Part shown: one piece after another, positions 54,646 through 64,000 of the stretch
How positions within the stretch are numbered: position 1 is the first letter of the stretch
Layout: every line of letters starts with the position of its first letter
DNA from: Muribaculaceae bacterium
GTDB lineage: Bacteria > Bacteroidota > Bacteroidia > Bacteroidales > Muribaculaceae
Assembly (NCBI GenBank): GCA_022510425.1
Contig: JAFLTO010000002.1
Coordinates: 124,001 to 188,000 of the forward strand
Length of the DNA: 64,000 nucleotides
Direction: 5' to 3'
Notes under the pieces: generated by a model
Told to the model about the DNA's origin: nothing
Seen by the model: only the letters and a program-made list of their open reading frames with translations
Database searches by the model: none
Position numbers and translations under genes: made by a program

Positions 54646-56043
54646 TTATTTTGCCATCCTTAATTTCACGTTGTTTATTATGGCTGTATTATATTCATTA
54701 TAATCATAATAATTAAATTCTGCTCTAGCGGAAATGATTATTTCGGTTGCCTCCTCTATTATATCCTTATTTTCTTTTAAGGTTAAATCAATTTCATATG
54801 TTTTTTCTTCGTTAATTTTTATTATTTCAGATTTTGAATCCACAAATAAAATATTTGGAGCAGTCCCTATTGTGATATATGTCTTCTCGTTATTTGCACC
54901 TTCTGCAAATTTGAAATCCGTTATTTCTATTTTAAGAGTTCTAAATTTACTATGTTTTGTCCATGGAATAATTATATGTTCAAAATTATTAGTAAAAGGA
55001 ATAAGTCTTATATAATTTGTTGCAATTTGATCATAATTCCACTTTATTATATGGTCATATTTATCCCAATCTAATGGATACAATGTTCCGGTTCTTTCAA
55101 ACCAAAAATATGTTGGGTCTAAAGTAACCTCTTCGGTTTCTTCATCTTCTTGATCTCCGTCTTCCCAATCTTCTACAGTGGGTTTCCCAATTTTATAAAC
55201 TATATCATTGGAGTTAACAGTAGCTGTAAAGGTATAGGATTTACCGGATTCAAACGTAAAATCAGACTCCAAATTACAAGTATAAGACTTTTCTCCATTA
55301 TTAATTGTGAAAAGAGTGGTTTCAGAACTAACGGTCTGGGGTACAACGATGCAGTAGGCAGCAGTGGAAGATCCTATCGTTTTTTGCATTATGATTTCGG
55401 AGGTTTCGATTTCCTCTACTTGACCATTTATAACACCAGTAGATGGATTAAACAATGTATTTAACTGAGTATTCAAAGTGATTGAAGCATTACTTAAATC
55501 GAACGAATCGGCTCCTTTTTGTATCACCAACCTTACTCTTGAAAGCATGTGATTAAACGTAAGCCCAACTTCCTGTGCTCCTGAGTAAGTTGAACCGGTG
55601 GATGAAAGCAAATCACTGGCTAAATATCTTTCATTTGTGCTTTGGTCTGTCTGAATATTAAATTCATATTCCTGATCATACTGAGCCCAACTCTCATTGT
55701 ATGGTGCATAGGCATAAATTTTTACCGTTGTATTTTCATCGCTTACTGTCATTTCGTTGCTGTCCGGAATAAGTTTTCCATTTACACCGGCTATATACAA
55801 ATTATTGTTCCCGTTAGAAACATAGTTACCATCGGCAGTTACTCCGAATGCACCTACTGTATTGTTAGCGGTGATGTAGGTTTGATTAAGTTCCCCGTTC
55901 GTGGTCCTCGTCTCAATACCCTTCACATACAGTTTTATCGTTTGTCCTTCACTTTGCTTTATTTCTGCCACTTCTTCCTTACAGGAACTCAACACACCCA
56001 TAAGCAAAAGCATGCTTAAAGCACAGTATGTTTGTTTTTTCAT
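54646..56043 (-). CDS. Fimbrillin family lipoprotein (Mfa/FimA-like)
   Basis: 465 residues. The signal peptide ends in a lipobox, VLSSC, with Cys21. The following region is rich in Thr/Asn and beta strands, with the fimbrillin-like segment containing AYAPYN and LTFNHMLSRVRLVI (a motif common in these proteins). A C-terminal beta domain of about 150 residues (after a Glu/Asp-rich linker) is of unknown type, perhaps a tip or adhesin domain. Such proteins reach the surface as lipoproteins and assemble into type V pili. No usher-like or assembly gene is nearby. Confidence 0.83.
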   Translation of the reverse strand: MKKQTYCALSMLLLMGVLSSCKEEVAEIKQSEGQTIKLYVKGIETRTTNGELNQTYITANNTVGAFGVTADGNYVSNGNNNLYIAGVNGKLIPDSNEMTVSDENTTVKIYAYAPYNESWAQYDQEYEFNIQTDQSTNERYLASDLLSSTGSTYSGAQEVGLTFNHMLSRVRLVIQKGADSFDLSNASITLNTQLNTLFNPSTGVINGQVEEIETSEIIMQKTIGSSTAAYCIVVPQTVSSETTLFTINNGEKSYTCNLESDFTFESGKSYTFTATVNSNDIVYKIGKPTVEDWEDGDQEDEETEEVTLDPTYFWFERTGTLYPLDWDKYDHIIKWNYDQIATNYIRLIPFTNNFEHIIIPWTKHSKFRTLKIEITDFKFAEGANNEKTYITIGTAPNILFVDSKSEIIKINEEKTYEIDLTLKENKDIIEEATEIIISARAEFNYYDYNEYNTAIINNVKLRMAK

Positions 56044-56065
56044 ATTTTGTTTTTGTTTTGTAAAA

Positions 56066-56099
56066 TTTCTCTAACTCCCCTCACGAGGAATTAGAGAAA
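56066..56099 (-). terminator. Terminator after asd
   Basis: TTTCTCTAACTCC (56066-56078) pairs with GGAATTAGAGAAA (56087-56099) with one mismatch; a TTTTAC run follows on the minus strand. Confidence 0.7.
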
Positions 56100-56108
56100 A
56101 GTTGTTTT

Positions 56109-57125
56109 TCATTTCAATTTCGGGTCGTTTTTCAGCAACCACTGGGCTATCTGTACGGCATTCAAGGCCGCACCTTTTTTGATTTGATCTCCTACAACCC
56201 AGAAACTGATTCCGCAAGGATCCGCCAGATCCTTTCTGAGTCTTCCTACATAGACAGGATCCTCTCCCGAAATGTCGAGAGGCATCGGATATTTTTTGTC
56301 TGCAGGTTCATCCTTCATTACAATACCCGGTGCATGTTCCAAAGCCTTTCTCACTGCATCAAGCTCCAACGGCTTTTCAGTAGTCAACCAGATAGCCTCG
56401 CTATGGGCCCTCATCACCGGTACTCTTACACAAGTGGCACTCACCTGAATCTTGTCGGAATGCATGATCTTGCGCGTTTCGTTATACATCTTCATTTCCT
56501 CCTTAGTGTAGCCGTTATCCATAAAGACATCCACCTGAGGTATAAGATTGAAAGCTAACTGAAACGGGAATTTTTCTATTGTCGGTGCCTCACCTGCTGC
56601 CAATTCTGCAAATTGTTTCTCGAGTTCCTGCATCGCCACCGCACCGGCTCCGCTGGCTGCCTGATATGTGGAAACGTGCACCTTCAGAATCGATGAAAGA
56701 TCATTTATAGGCTTCAAGGCCACCACCATCTGGATGGTCGTACAGTTAGGGTTACCGATAATATTCCTGGGTCGGTCTAAAGCATCTTCCGGATTGACCT
56801 CCGGTACAACCAAAGGCACATCCGGATCCATCCTGAAGGCACTGCTGTTGTCTATCATGACGGTGCCATGACGGGTGATGGTGTCAGCATATTCTTTCGA
56901 AGTCCCGGCCCCTGCCGATGTAAAGGCTATATCCACACCACTGAAATCCGAATCATGGCTCAGAAGTTCTACCTTTACTTTCTTTCCCCTGTACTCATAT
57001 TCCTTACCGGCACTCCTCTCGGAACCGAAAAGCCTTAGATTATCAATCGGGAAATTCTGTTGGTCAAGCACTCTCAAGAGTTCCTGACCCACTGCTCCAC
57101 TGGCTCCAACTATTGCAACGTTCAT
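56109..57125 (-). CDS. asd: Aspartate-semialdehyde dehydrogenase
   Basis: 338 residues. It reduces aspartyl phosphate to the semialdehyde for lysine, threonine and methionine synthesis. The NADP loop [11 protein letters not shown] is at 7-17, the catalytic Cys128 in [10 protein letters not shown], and the substrate segment has [11 protein letters not shown] (about 234-244, with the His). It begins 3 nt after the fabD stop, so it is co-transcribed with fabD and the OPT gene. Confidence 0.96.
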   Translation of the reverse strand: MNVAIVGASGAVGQELLRVLDQQNFPIDNLRLFGSERSAGKEYEYRGKKVKVELLSHDSDFSGVDIAFTSAGAGTSKEYADTITRHGTVMIDNSSAFRMDPDVPLVVPEVNPEDALDRPRNIIGNPNCTTIQMVVALKPINDLSSILKVHVSTYQAASGAGAVAMQELEKQFAELAAGEAPTIEKFPFQLAFNLIPQVDVFMDNGYTKEEMKMYNETRKIMHSDKIQVSATCVRVPVMRAHSEAIWLTTEKPLELDAVRKALEHAPGIVMKDEPADKKYPMPLDISGEDPVYVGRLRKDLADPCGISFWVVGDQIKKGAALNAVQIAQWLLKNDPKLK

Positions 57126-57128
57126 TTT

Positions 57129-58010
57129 TTACTGATGTCCTGAAGTTGAAACTTCTCTATTGATTTTCTTAACGAGACCCTGAAGTACGGAGCCTGGACC
57201 TACTTCTATAAATTCAGTGGCACCATCCTCAATCATTGACTGTATATCCTGGGTCCATCTCACCGGAGCTGTCAATTGCTTAATAAGATTCTCCTTGATT
57301 TCCTTAGGATCGGTATGAGGTTTCCCATCTACATTCTGATAAACCGGGCAAACCGGGGCACTGAATTCAGCAGCTTCTATAGCTTCGGCAAGTTCATCTT
57401 CAGCCGGTTTCATCAATGGCGAATGGAAGGCTCCTCCCACTTTCAATTTCATCGCTCTCTTTGCACCGGCAGCAAGAAGTTTTTCACATGCAGCATCTAT
57501 TCCTTCATGACTTCCGGAAATCACCAACTGTCCGGGGCAATTATAGTTTGCAGGTGCCACTACATGGTCGATTGAAGCACATATCTCTTCAACCTTTTCA
57601 TCGGGCAAAGCTAACACTGCAGCCATTGTGGATGGAGAAGCCTCGCATGCTTTCTGCATTGCCTGTGCTCTTTTTGAAACTAACTTTAGTCCCTCTTCAA
57701 ATGACAATGCTCCCGCAGCTACCAAAGCTGAGAACTCCCCAAGAGAGTGTCCTGCCACCATATCGGGCTTGAAATCGTCTCCAAGACTCTTGGCCAGAAT
57801 CACACTGTGAAGGAAGATTGCCGGTTGAGTAACCTTTGTCTGTTTCAAATCATCCTCCGTACCGTTAAACATCAAGTCTGTGATACGGAATCCAAGTATT
57901 TCGTTGGCCTTTTCAAAAAGGGCCTTAGCTTCTTCGTTATTATCGTAGAGATCTTTTCCCATACCCACGAATTGTGCTCCCTGCCCGGGAAATACATATG
58001 CTTTTTTCAT
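57129..58010 (-). CDS. fabD: Malonyl-CoA:ACP transacylase
   Basis: The start at 58008-58010 gives 293 residues beginning MKKAYVFPGQGAQFVGMG; a longer frame upstream is a low-complexity Asn/Lys run. It loads malonate onto acyl carrier protein for fatty acid synthesis. The nucleophile is Ser89 in GHSLGEFSAL, with the catalytic His in GAFHSPLMKPA (about 194-204). The gene follows the OPT transporter and precedes asd. Confidence 0.95.
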   Translation of the reverse strand: MKKAYVFPGQGAQFVGMGKDLYDNNEEAKALFEKANEILGFRITDLMFNGTEDDLKQTKVTQPAIFLHSVILAKSLGDDFKPDMVAGHSLGEFSALVAAGALSFEEGLKLVSKRAQAMQKACEASPSTMAAVLALPDEKVEEICASIDHVVAPANYNCPGQLVISGSHEGIDAACEKLLAAGAKRAMKLKVGGAFHSPLMKPAEDELAEAIEAAEFSAPVCPVYQNVDGKPHTDPKEIKENLIKQLTAPVRWTQDIQSMIEDGATEFIEVGPGSVLQGLVKKINREVSTSGHQ

Positions 58011-58080
58011 GTTTATGTAGTTTTTGTTGTTAGCGTTGTAATTGTTTTTATTTGTTGATGTCTTTACCTTCAATTGGTAA

Positions 58081-60054
58081 CTATTGACGGATTTTCGCGC
58101 GGTTTGAATCCCATATGAAATATGCTATTAAGAGAACATAGGCTGCGCAACCGAGGATTTGAGTCACTTCCAAAGAACCGGGAGTTTCATATTCAAATCC
58201 GCAGAAACGTGTTATAGCTGCAAATACACCGAAGAGGGCGCCACCCGCTATCAAACCCGAAGCTATCAAAGTGCCTCTGTCTCTCCTTGCATCATTGAGT
58301 TTCTGATCTTTTGAGGAATTGCTTACAAAATATGCTATCGCTCCTCCCACAAGCATTGGTGAGTTTAGCGACAATGGGATGAACATACCAAGGCAGAATG
58401 CCAATGCCGGCACTCCCAACCAATTGAGTATACAAGCCAAAATTGCTCCGATCATATATAAAATCCAAGGAGTGTCTCCTCCCATCATCAATGGTTCAAT
58501 CACCTTTGCCATCGCATTGGCCTGAGGAGCCACAAGTGCATCGTCACCCGTGAAACCGTATACCTGGTTAAGCACCATTATTACACCACCAACAGTAGCA
58601 GCGGATACTAATGTTCCTAAGAATTTCCAACTTTCCTGTTTCTTAGGGGTGGAACCTAACCAATAACCGATCTTAAGGTCGGTTACAAAACCTCCGGCCA
58701 TAGAAAGAGCCGTACAGACAACTCCTCCTATAACCATTGAAGCCACGATACCCGATGTTCCGCTAAGTCCAATAGCGACAAAGATTGCCGAGGCGATAAT
58801 CAAAGTCATCAACGTCATACCGGATACAGGATTGGAACCCACTATTGCAATGGCGTTAGCCGCCACAGTAGTGAATAAGAATGCTATCAATGTTACCACT
58901 CCCCATGCCACGGCTGCCTGCCAGAATGTATGAATCACTCCAAACCAGAAGAAAAGCAACACAGCGATAAGAGCCAACACGATGAAGACTACTATATGCT
59001 TCATGGATATGTCCATCTGCCATCTCTGTTCCTTTATATCACTGGTCTTGCCTTTCAGTTCTCTGCCGGCAAGTCCAACCGCCTGTGCTATTATAGGCCA
59101 CGATTTGATAATACCTATCACTCCGGCCATAGCGATACCCCCGATACCGATCAATCTTGCATAATTTTTAAACAATGCATCAGGATCCATCGTGGCAAAT
59201 TCAGGACTACCATATGTGCCCATCAATGGAATTATGATCCACCAGACGAAAATAGAACCGGCAAATATCACGAAAGCATATTTGAGACCCACGATATATC
59301 CCAGACCTAAAAGAGCTGCTCCTGTGTTGCAACTCAACACAAGTTTGGCTTTTTCCGCCATCACCTGGCCCCATGTCGCGGCAGTGGATTCTATGGTCTC
59401 AGCCCACCATCCGAACGTGGCCACTATATAGTCGTAGACACCGCCAATTAATGAGGCTATTATCAAAGTCTTCGCCTGGCTTCCGTTTTCTTCTCCGCTG
59501 CCCTGTCCGGAAATGAGCACTTGGGTAGTGGCCGTGGCTTCCGGGAAAGGATATTTCCCGTGCATGTCTTTCACGAAATATTTCCTGAATGGTATAAAGA
59601 ACAAAATACCCAAAATACCTCCAAGTAAAGATGACAGGAATATCTGATAGAATTCAACAGCGATATCAGGATAGGTGGCCTGAAGAATAAAAAGTGCCGG
59701 CAAAGTAAAGATGGCACCTGCCACTATCACTCCCGAGCAAGCACCTATACTCTGGATAATAACATTCTGGCCCAATGCATTCTTTTTACCCAAGGCGTTA
59801 CTCAAACCCACAGCTATAATAGCGATAGGAATGGCTGCCTCAAACACCTGGCCCACCTTCAATCCCAAATAGGCGGCGGCGGCTGAGAACACTATTGCCA
59901 TCACAAGACCTGTGAAAACGGAATAAACCGTCACCTCCTTTTGGTCATGTGCCGGATGCATCACCGGATTATACTGCTCATCGGCTGCCAATTCCCGGAA
60001 GGCATTCTCCGGCAAACCCGTGGACGTATTTAGATTTTCTTCTATTTCGCTCAT
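58081..60054 (-). CDS. OPT family oligopeptide transporter
   Basis: 657 residues with about 15-16 membrane segments. It is a proton-coupled carrier of the OPT family, whose members take up peptides or metal-chelate complexes. The N-terminal tail (1-50) is cytoplasmic. Family features include the KYPFPEATATTQVLISG segment near 161-177 and GGDTPWILYMIGAILACILN near 528-547. It is first in a run with fabD and asd, a pairing with no obvious shared pathway. A -7 box on the minus strand (60097-60104) lies 43 bp upstream. Confidence 0.93.
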   Translation of the reverse strand: MSEIEENLNTSTGLPENAFRELAADEQYNPVMHPAHDQKEVTVYSVFTGLVMAIVFSAAAAYLGLKVGQVFEAAIPIAIIAVGLSNALGKKNALGQNVIIQSIGACSGVIVAGAIFTLPALFILQATYPDIAVEFYQIFLSSLLGGILGILFFIPFRKYFVKDMHGKYPFPEATATTQVLISGQGSGEENGSQAKTLIIASLIGGVYDYIVATFGWWAETIESTAATWGQVMAEKAKLVLSCNTGAALLGLGYIVGLKYAFVIFAGSIFVWWIIIPLMGTYGSPEFATMDPDALFKNYARLIGIGGIAMAGVIGIIKSWPIIAQAVGLAGRELKGKTSDIKEQRWQMDISMKHIVVFIVLALIAVLLFFWFGVIHTFWQAAVAWGVVTLIAFLFTTVAANAIAIVGSNPVSGMTLMTLIIASAIFVAIGLSGTSGIVASMVIGGVVCTALSMAGGFVTDLKIGYWLGSTPKKQESWKFLGTLVSAATVGGVIMVLNQVYGFTGDDALVAPQANAMAKVIEPLMMGGDTPWILYMIGAILACILNWLGVPALAFCLGMFIPLSLNSPMLVGGAIAYFVSNSSKDQKLNDARRDRGTLIASGLIAGGALFGVFAAITRFCGFEYETPGSLEVTQILGCAAYVLLIAYFIWDSNRAKIRQ

Positions 60055-60096
60055 CTGTCAGTTAGTTTATAGTGGAGTTTGGTTAATTACCAATTG

Positions 60097-60143
60097 CAAA
60101 AATACACATTATCTTAGTATTACTAAAATTTTAAGTAATTTTG
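60097..60143. promoter_or_regulatory. Divergent -7 boxes for OPT and DUF975 genes
   Basis: TATTTTTG on the minus strand (60097-60104) and TAATTTTG on the plus strand (60136-60143). Confidence 0.5.
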
Positions 60144-60167
60144 CCCTTATTTTAAGATGAAAAAGTT

Positions 60168-60737
60168 ATGAATGAAAATGTAATGCTCATGCGTCGAGCC
60201 AAGGCGCAACTCGAAGGCAAATGGGTGAATGTGGCTTTGGGTTCTCTTATATATCTCGCCATAATTGCCATTGCAAGTTCCACTTCGTTGATTGAACTCA
60301 TAGTATACGGTCCTCTAACTTTCGGTTATATTCTATATATTGCATGCAATGTTGATACCAATGTCAACAATCTTAACCTCCTCTTCAAAGGGTTTGAAAG
60401 ATTTGCTGACACATTAGTGGCAGGCCTCCTTTATTCTCTTGCAGTAGGGTTTGGCATGGTTTTATTAATTGTGCCGGGTATTATTGTGTCGTGTGGTCTG
60501 TCCATGACCTTCTATATTATGGTAGACGACCCCAATATCTCTGGAATTGATGCATTGCAACAAAGCTGGAACATGATGCGGGGCCGCAAATGGGATTATT
60601 TCTGTCTGCAATTCCGGTTTATCGGTTGGATCCTTTTATCTATCCTCACATGTGGAATAGGTTTTATATTCCTTCAGCCCTATTTAGTGGCAACCTCTCA
60701 GAATTTCTATAGGAAATTACGCTATGGCACTTACTAA
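60168..60737 (+). CDS. DUF975 family membrane protein
   Basis: 189 residues with four to five membrane segments (about 20-38, 45-63, 88-113, 148-170). It begins MNENVMLMRRAKAQLEGKWV, and has the conserved DALQQSWNMMRGRKWDYFCL near 125-144, as in DUF975 proteins. The function is unknown; relatives are annotated as membrane proteins of Firmicutes and Bacteroidetes. It is divergent from the OPT gene and upstream of the TonB-type receptor. Confidence 0.8.
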   Translation: MNENVMLMRRAKAQLEGKWVNVALGSLIYLAIIAIASSTSLIELIVYGPLTFGYILYIACNVDTNVNNLNLLFKGFERFADTLVAGLLYSLAVGFGMVLLIVPGIIVSCGLSMTFYIMVDDPNISGIDALQQSWNMMRGRKWDYFCLQFRFIGWILLSILTCGIGFIFLQPYLVATSQNFYRKLRYGTY

Positions 60738-60857
60738 GTCTAATAGCAAATTTGTAGAATCGTACTAAAATATGTTAAAAAACATAACTCTATAAATCTT
60801 TTCAATAAACCTTTTCTGTTTTGGGTTATCAAACTTTTGAGATAACCACTATTATTC

Positions 60858-63347
60858 ATGAATTTTAAATATATTCTTGCCACAGGTCTTGTGGCTATTC
60901 CTTCGCTGCTTTTTGCAAAAGGAAACATTACTGGTAAAGTAGTCAATAAATCCACCGGAGAACCGATGGATTTTGTAACGATACAACTTCTTGATGCAAA
61001 AGGTAAACCTCTTGCTATCGGAACATCTTCAGATCTCGATGGTAATTTTATATTACCCAATGTTTCCGATGGTAGTTACATTCTCAAGGTATCTAATATA
61101 GGAAGCGTGGATCAGGAAAGAAATGTCACAGTTGCAGGACAAAATATTATAATTCCTGATATCTATCTTGCCGACGACGCCAAACTTCTGCAGGAAGTAG
61201 TGGTGGAAGGCGTAAAAAGCCAGATGAGGTTTGAACTCGACCGCAAGGTTTTCCAGGTGGATGCTAACGTGACCGTAGCGGGCACTTCAGCTTCGGAATT
61301 GCTTGAATCAATCCCTTCTGTAGAAGTTGACCAAGATGGTCAGGTCTCTTTGAGAGGTGATTCTTCCGTCACTATTTGGATCAATGGCAAGGAATCCGGC
61401 CTAACTTCCGATAACCGTGCACAAATTTTGGAACAGATTCCTGCGGAGACTATAGAACGAGTGGAAGTTATTACCAATCCATCTGCCAAATATAGCCCGG
61501 AGGGCACAGCCGGCATTATCAATATCGTCTTGAAAAAAGATAGAAAGGCCGGGTATTTCGGCAGTGCCGAAATCAGTGCCGACACCAGGGGCGGTGGAAA
61601 TGCAGGAGTTAATTTCAATTATAACCACAGTAAAATCGATGCCTTCACCGGTGTTGGATTCCGTATGAGAAGAAACAAAGGTGGATCTCTAATGGAAAGA
61701 ACTTACGATGAAGGCTATTTCACTAACTCTAACGGTGAAAGCCCAAACCGAGGCAACAATGTTTTCCTCAGATTGGGTGGAACTTTCCATGCTACTGATC
61801 ATGATGATATAAGTCTGAGCGGTTTCGGAATGTTGGGACATAATGACAGCAGAAGCACTACCTCCTATACTTCAAATCTACCTTCAAGTTGGTTCTCCAA
61901 CCTAAATCACAACAAAGGAAGAGGAGATATGAAGGGCGCACATGTTGAAGCCGGATATACACGCAAATGGACCGACACCAATATCCTCGACATCACAGGT
62001 TCATTCAATTATTGGGCGATGGATAACTGGAGTTCTTTCGAACAAGATATGGAATATAATTTCGACCCGGGGCAATATTCATCTTACGACGAGACAACCG
62101 GCATATATTATAATGATATATATCAGGAACAAGTGATGGATATGAACAATAAAGGTTGGGAAGTGAAAGTGGACTATGAAAACCGTTTCACCGACTGGAT
62201 GAAGTTTGAAACAGGTTATAACGGTAATTCTAACAAAGAGGACTCTCCTACCACAACCTATAAGGGCACCACAGTGAATGACATGGTTTTGAATCCTGAT
62301 CTTTACAATCGTTTCATATATCGCAACGATATCAACGCATTCTATGCCACTTTAGGTGGAACAGTGAAAAAATTCAGTTATTCCGCAGGACTCAGGGCAG
62401 AACAATGGACAGTTCATACAAAATCTCTCGGTTATGAAGAATCTCCTCAAAGTCAGGCATGGTACAAGAAAAACAATTTCGCTCTTTTCCCGTCGGTGTT
62501 CCTTTCTCTATCCTTGCCATACGACAATGAAATGCAGATTAACTATACCCGTCGCCTTCAAAGGCCATGGGGCGGACAGTTGAACTCATTCCGTAATATT
62601 TCCGACCCTACTAACATTTCTTATGGTAATCCGGAATTGCAACCTCAATATTCCAATTCTTTTGAACTGAATTATCTCAAGAGCTGGACCTGGCACATGA
62701 TAAGTCTTTCTGCATATCTACGCACCACAAGCGGCATGACCAACCGTATCAGTTATCTCGAAGGAGATGTGATGTACTCCACCTGGGCCAATGTGGCAGA
62801 CCAAACAAATTCCGGGTGTGAAATTGTGCTTAAAGATAATTTCTTCAGGATTATAGACCTCACAACCACTGTGAATCTTTATAACAATCATATCAGTGCT
62901 TGGAATTATAACTTCCTAACCGAAAATGGAAATGTTATCCCTCTATCAGGCGACAAACAGAATAGTTTTGCCTGGAGTGTTCGAGCCATGTTGGGCGTCA
63001 AGATTCCTTGGTCAATGTCTTTCCAAGCTAACGGTGGCTACAATTCGAGAAGACTCACTGCCCAGGGTTCACGCGAAGGAGGCTGGAGCGTAGATATCGG
63101 TGTCAGGAAAAATTTCGGCAACTGGTCACTTTCAGTAAATTGCCGTGACTTGTTTGACTCCCGCAGATTCAAAAGCACAACCAACGGCCCAGGCTATTCT
63201 CAATATAGCGAAAGATGGAGAGGGGGAAGAACAGTAAGGTTCACACTCAAATATTCTTTCGGAAATATGGGTGGCAAAAACAATAAGAATGAAGGCGAAA
63301 TCATGGATGGATCAGGCTATGGCGGTGGCGGCGACATGGACATGTAA
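60858..63347 (+). CDS. TonB-dependent-receptor-like outer membrane protein (OMP_b-brl_3 type)
   Basis: 829 residues. A signal peptide (about 1-20) precedes a CarboxypepD-like domain (about 22-105; GNITGKVVNKSTGEPMDFVT), a plug domain (about 115-230; LLESIPSVEVDQDGQVSLRG and SAKYSPEGTAGIINIVLKKD) and a long outer membrane beta-barrel. It ends in a Gly/Met-rich acidic tail (after GNMGGKNNKNEG). No SusD-like partner is adjacent, which fits the outer-membrane beta-barrel family proteins that lack one. Ligand unknown. Confidence 0.9.
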   Translation: MNFKYILATGLVAIPSLLFAKGNITGKVVNKSTGEPMDFVTIQLLDAKGKPLAIGTSSDLDGNFILPNVSDGSYILKVSNIGSVDQERNVTVAGQNIIIPDIYLADDAKLLQEVVVEGVKSQMRFELDRKVFQVDANVTVAGTSASELLESIPSVEVDQDGQVSLRGDSSVTIWINGKESGLTSDNRAQILEQIPAETIERVEVITNPSAKYSPEGTAGIINIVLKKDRKAGYFGSAEISADTRGGGNAGVNFNYNHSKIDAFTGVGFRMRRNKGGSLMERTYDEGYFTNSNGESPNRGNNVFLRLGGTFHATDHDDISLSGFGMLGHNDSRSTTSYTSNLPSSWFSNLNHNKGRGDMKGAHVEAGYTRKWTDTNILDITGSFNYWAMDNWSSFEQDMEYNFDPGQYSSYDETTGIYYNDIYQEQVMDMNNKGWEVKVDYENRFTDWMKFETGYNGNSNKEDSPTTTYKGTTVNDMVLNPDLYNRFIYRNDINAFYATLGGTVKKFSYSAGLRAEQWTVHTKSLGYEESPQSQAWYKKNNFALFPSVFLSLSLPYDNEMQINYTRRLQRPWGGQLNSFRNISDPTNISYGNPELQPQYSNSFELNYLKSWTWHMISLSAYLRTTSGMTNRISYLEGDVMYSTWANVADQTNSGCEIVLKDNFFRIIDLTTTVNLYNNHISAWNYNFLTENGNVIPLSGDKQNSFAWSVRAMLGVKIPWSMSFQANGGYNSRRLTAQGSREGGWSVDIGVRKNFGNWSLSVNCRDLFDSRRFKSTTNGPGYSQYSERWRGGRTVRFTLKYSFGNMGGKNNKNEGEIMDGSGYGGGGDMDM

Positions 63348-63397
63348 ATGAGTTCAAAGTTACAAGCTGAAAGCACAAGAAATTGAAATTATGAGAT

Positions 63398-63440
63398 AAA
63401 AGGAGCTGAACCTATGTGTCAGCTCTTTTGTTTTATAATA
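63398..63440 (+). terminator. Intrinsic terminator after the TonB-type receptor
   Basis: AAAAGGAGCTGA (63398-63409) pairs with TCAGCTCTTTT (63419-63429), one bulged G, followed by GTTTTATAATA. Confidence 0.75.
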
Positions 63441-63483
63441 AAAGAGATGATATAATTTGAATTTTATTCTAAATTATTTTGTT

Positions 63484-63831
63484 ATGATAGATAGAAAAAC
63501 ATTTGTAAAAGCTGTGGCAGACTTGGTTCAGGAATATATTGATAATTTCGACCGGTTTGACGATAATCCTCAAATCAGGGTTAATCCGGAACTTCTTTAT
63601 GTGGAAGCCATAGATGGCAGGGCAATGCTCGAAGGTATAGGTGATTCCGAAGAAGCCTTTGAAGATGCCGCCTATGCTCAGGGAGACGAAACGATGAGCG
63701 CCTCGGATTATCAAGAAAAAGAGGATCCCGATTTCTATCCTATCAAAGAATTGCTGAAACCAACAGGGCCGCACACATCTGCCCCCGACCTTGATAAGAT
63801 TGAAAAGATAGCCGACGAATATTTCAGTTAA
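63484..63831 (+). CDS. Small acidic protein of unknown function
   Basis: 115 residues from the ATG at 63484 (MIDRKTFVKAVADLVQEYID). It is strongly acidic, soluble and has no signal peptide. An N-terminal helix with regular spacing is followed by a segment rich in Asp/Glu (EDAAYAQGDETMSASDYQEK) and a Pro-rich loop (KPTGPHTSAPDLDKIEKIAD). I do not recognise the family. It stands between two terminators, so it is probably expressed alone. Confidence 0.7.
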   Translation: MIDRKTFVKAVADLVQEYIDNFDRFDDNPQIRVNPELLYVEAIDGRAMLEGIGDSEEAFEDAAYAQGDETMSASDYQEKEDPDFYPIKELLKPTGPHTSAPDLDKIEKIADEYFS

Positions 63832-63850
63832 AATATAAAAGAACACAAGA

Positions 63851-63873
63851 GAGCCGTTTCAATGAAACGGCTC
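63851..63873. terminator. Bidirectional terminator between convergent genes
   Basis: GAGCCGTTTC (63851-63860) is a perfect complement of GAAACGGCTC (63864-63873) with a 3-nt loop, with T-rich sequence on the right side. Confidence 0.75.
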
Positions 63874-63903
63874 TTCTTATGCTATTTTTATTATATTCTT
63901 TAT

Positions 63904-64000
63904 TTATGGCACAATCACTTGATAAGCTATATATTCACCTATAAAAGCCAATATCATCAAGCCTAAACACCATGCCGCTATAGTCTGGAGCGTTTTGCCC
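63904..64000 (-). CDS. 3' end of a membrane-protein gene (cut by window edge)
   Basis: On the minus strand 31 residues (GKTLQTIAAWCLGLMILAFI to YIAYQVIVP) end at a TAA (63904-63906). They contain one membrane segment. The family cannot be determined from so little. Confidence 0.55.
   Translation of the reverse strand, partial: GKTLQTIAAWCLGLMILAFIGEYIAYQVIVP

Noticed and set aside
1..64000. tRNA or rRNA genes
   Set aside because: No cloverleaf, T-loop or rRNA-like segment was noticed in any spacer; a tRNA search program would be decisive.

Overview
The window looks like a Bacteroidales chromosome, most plausibly a gut lineage such as Muribaculaceae (the family is an inference). Support: many promoters of the Bacteroidetes type (TTG, 18-21 nt, then TAnnTTTG), start codons without Shine-Dalgarno sites, fimbrillin and BspA-like surface proteins, an SDR-type threonine dehydrogenase beside kbl, a PG0541-type gene after an RND pump, and the tig-clpP order.

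Layout. 1-5.8 kb (minus): the 5' end of clpP, tig, and a tightly overlapping operon yicC-gmk-nadD-DUF5063-M18 aminopeptidase. 5.9-12.5 kb (plus): a phosphohexomutase, a flavin reductase-like protein, a hemerythrin/LuxR-type regulator pair and a class A penicillin-binding protein. 12.5-14.9 kb: divergent kbl and threonine dehydrogenase. 14.9-20.9 kb: a TolC/adaptor/RND efflux operon ending in a PG0541-like gene.

20.9-28.3 kb is the accessory region. An AbiE-type toxin-antitoxin pair sits between two 73-74 bp direct repeats that copy the 3' end of the PG0541 gene. It is followed by a promoter and about 300 bp that fold into many hairpins and end in a T tract (a candidate structured RNA). Next comes a 952-residue BspA-like leucine-rich-repeat (LRR) surface protein, and then decayed pieces of related LRR genes into which a truncated ORF6N gene and an Abi-family gene are embedded.

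28.3-43.8 kb (plus) is an eleven-gene purine run: purE-purL-purM-purN-purH-purD-folD-purB-purA-guaB-guaA. It covers much of the route to IMP and both branches to AMP and GMP, and is preceded by a promoter and a terminator-like leader. purF, purC and purK are not in the window. 43.8-46.1 kb has a cupin and a DUF4143 ATPase whose upstream region carries five exactly 33-bp-spaced repeats. 46.1-51.7 kb holds thrS-infC-rpmI-rplT and a TPR protein. 51.7-60.1 kb (minus) holds an L25/Ctc protein, a small unlisted gene, an ECF sigma factor, prmA, a fimbrillin-like lipoprotein, and OPT transporter-fabD-asd. 60.1-64 kb holds a DUF975 membrane protein, a TonB-type outer-membrane receptor, a small acidic protein and the 3' end of a membrane-protein gene.

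The strongest unusual signals are the structured RNA candidate, the repeat-bounded AbiE cassette, the LRR gene graveyard with its Abi insertion, the 33-bp repeats before the ATPase, and a set of G-free, CCC-rich spacers after plus-strand genes. I saw no tRNA, rRNA, CRISPR array, integrase or transposase.
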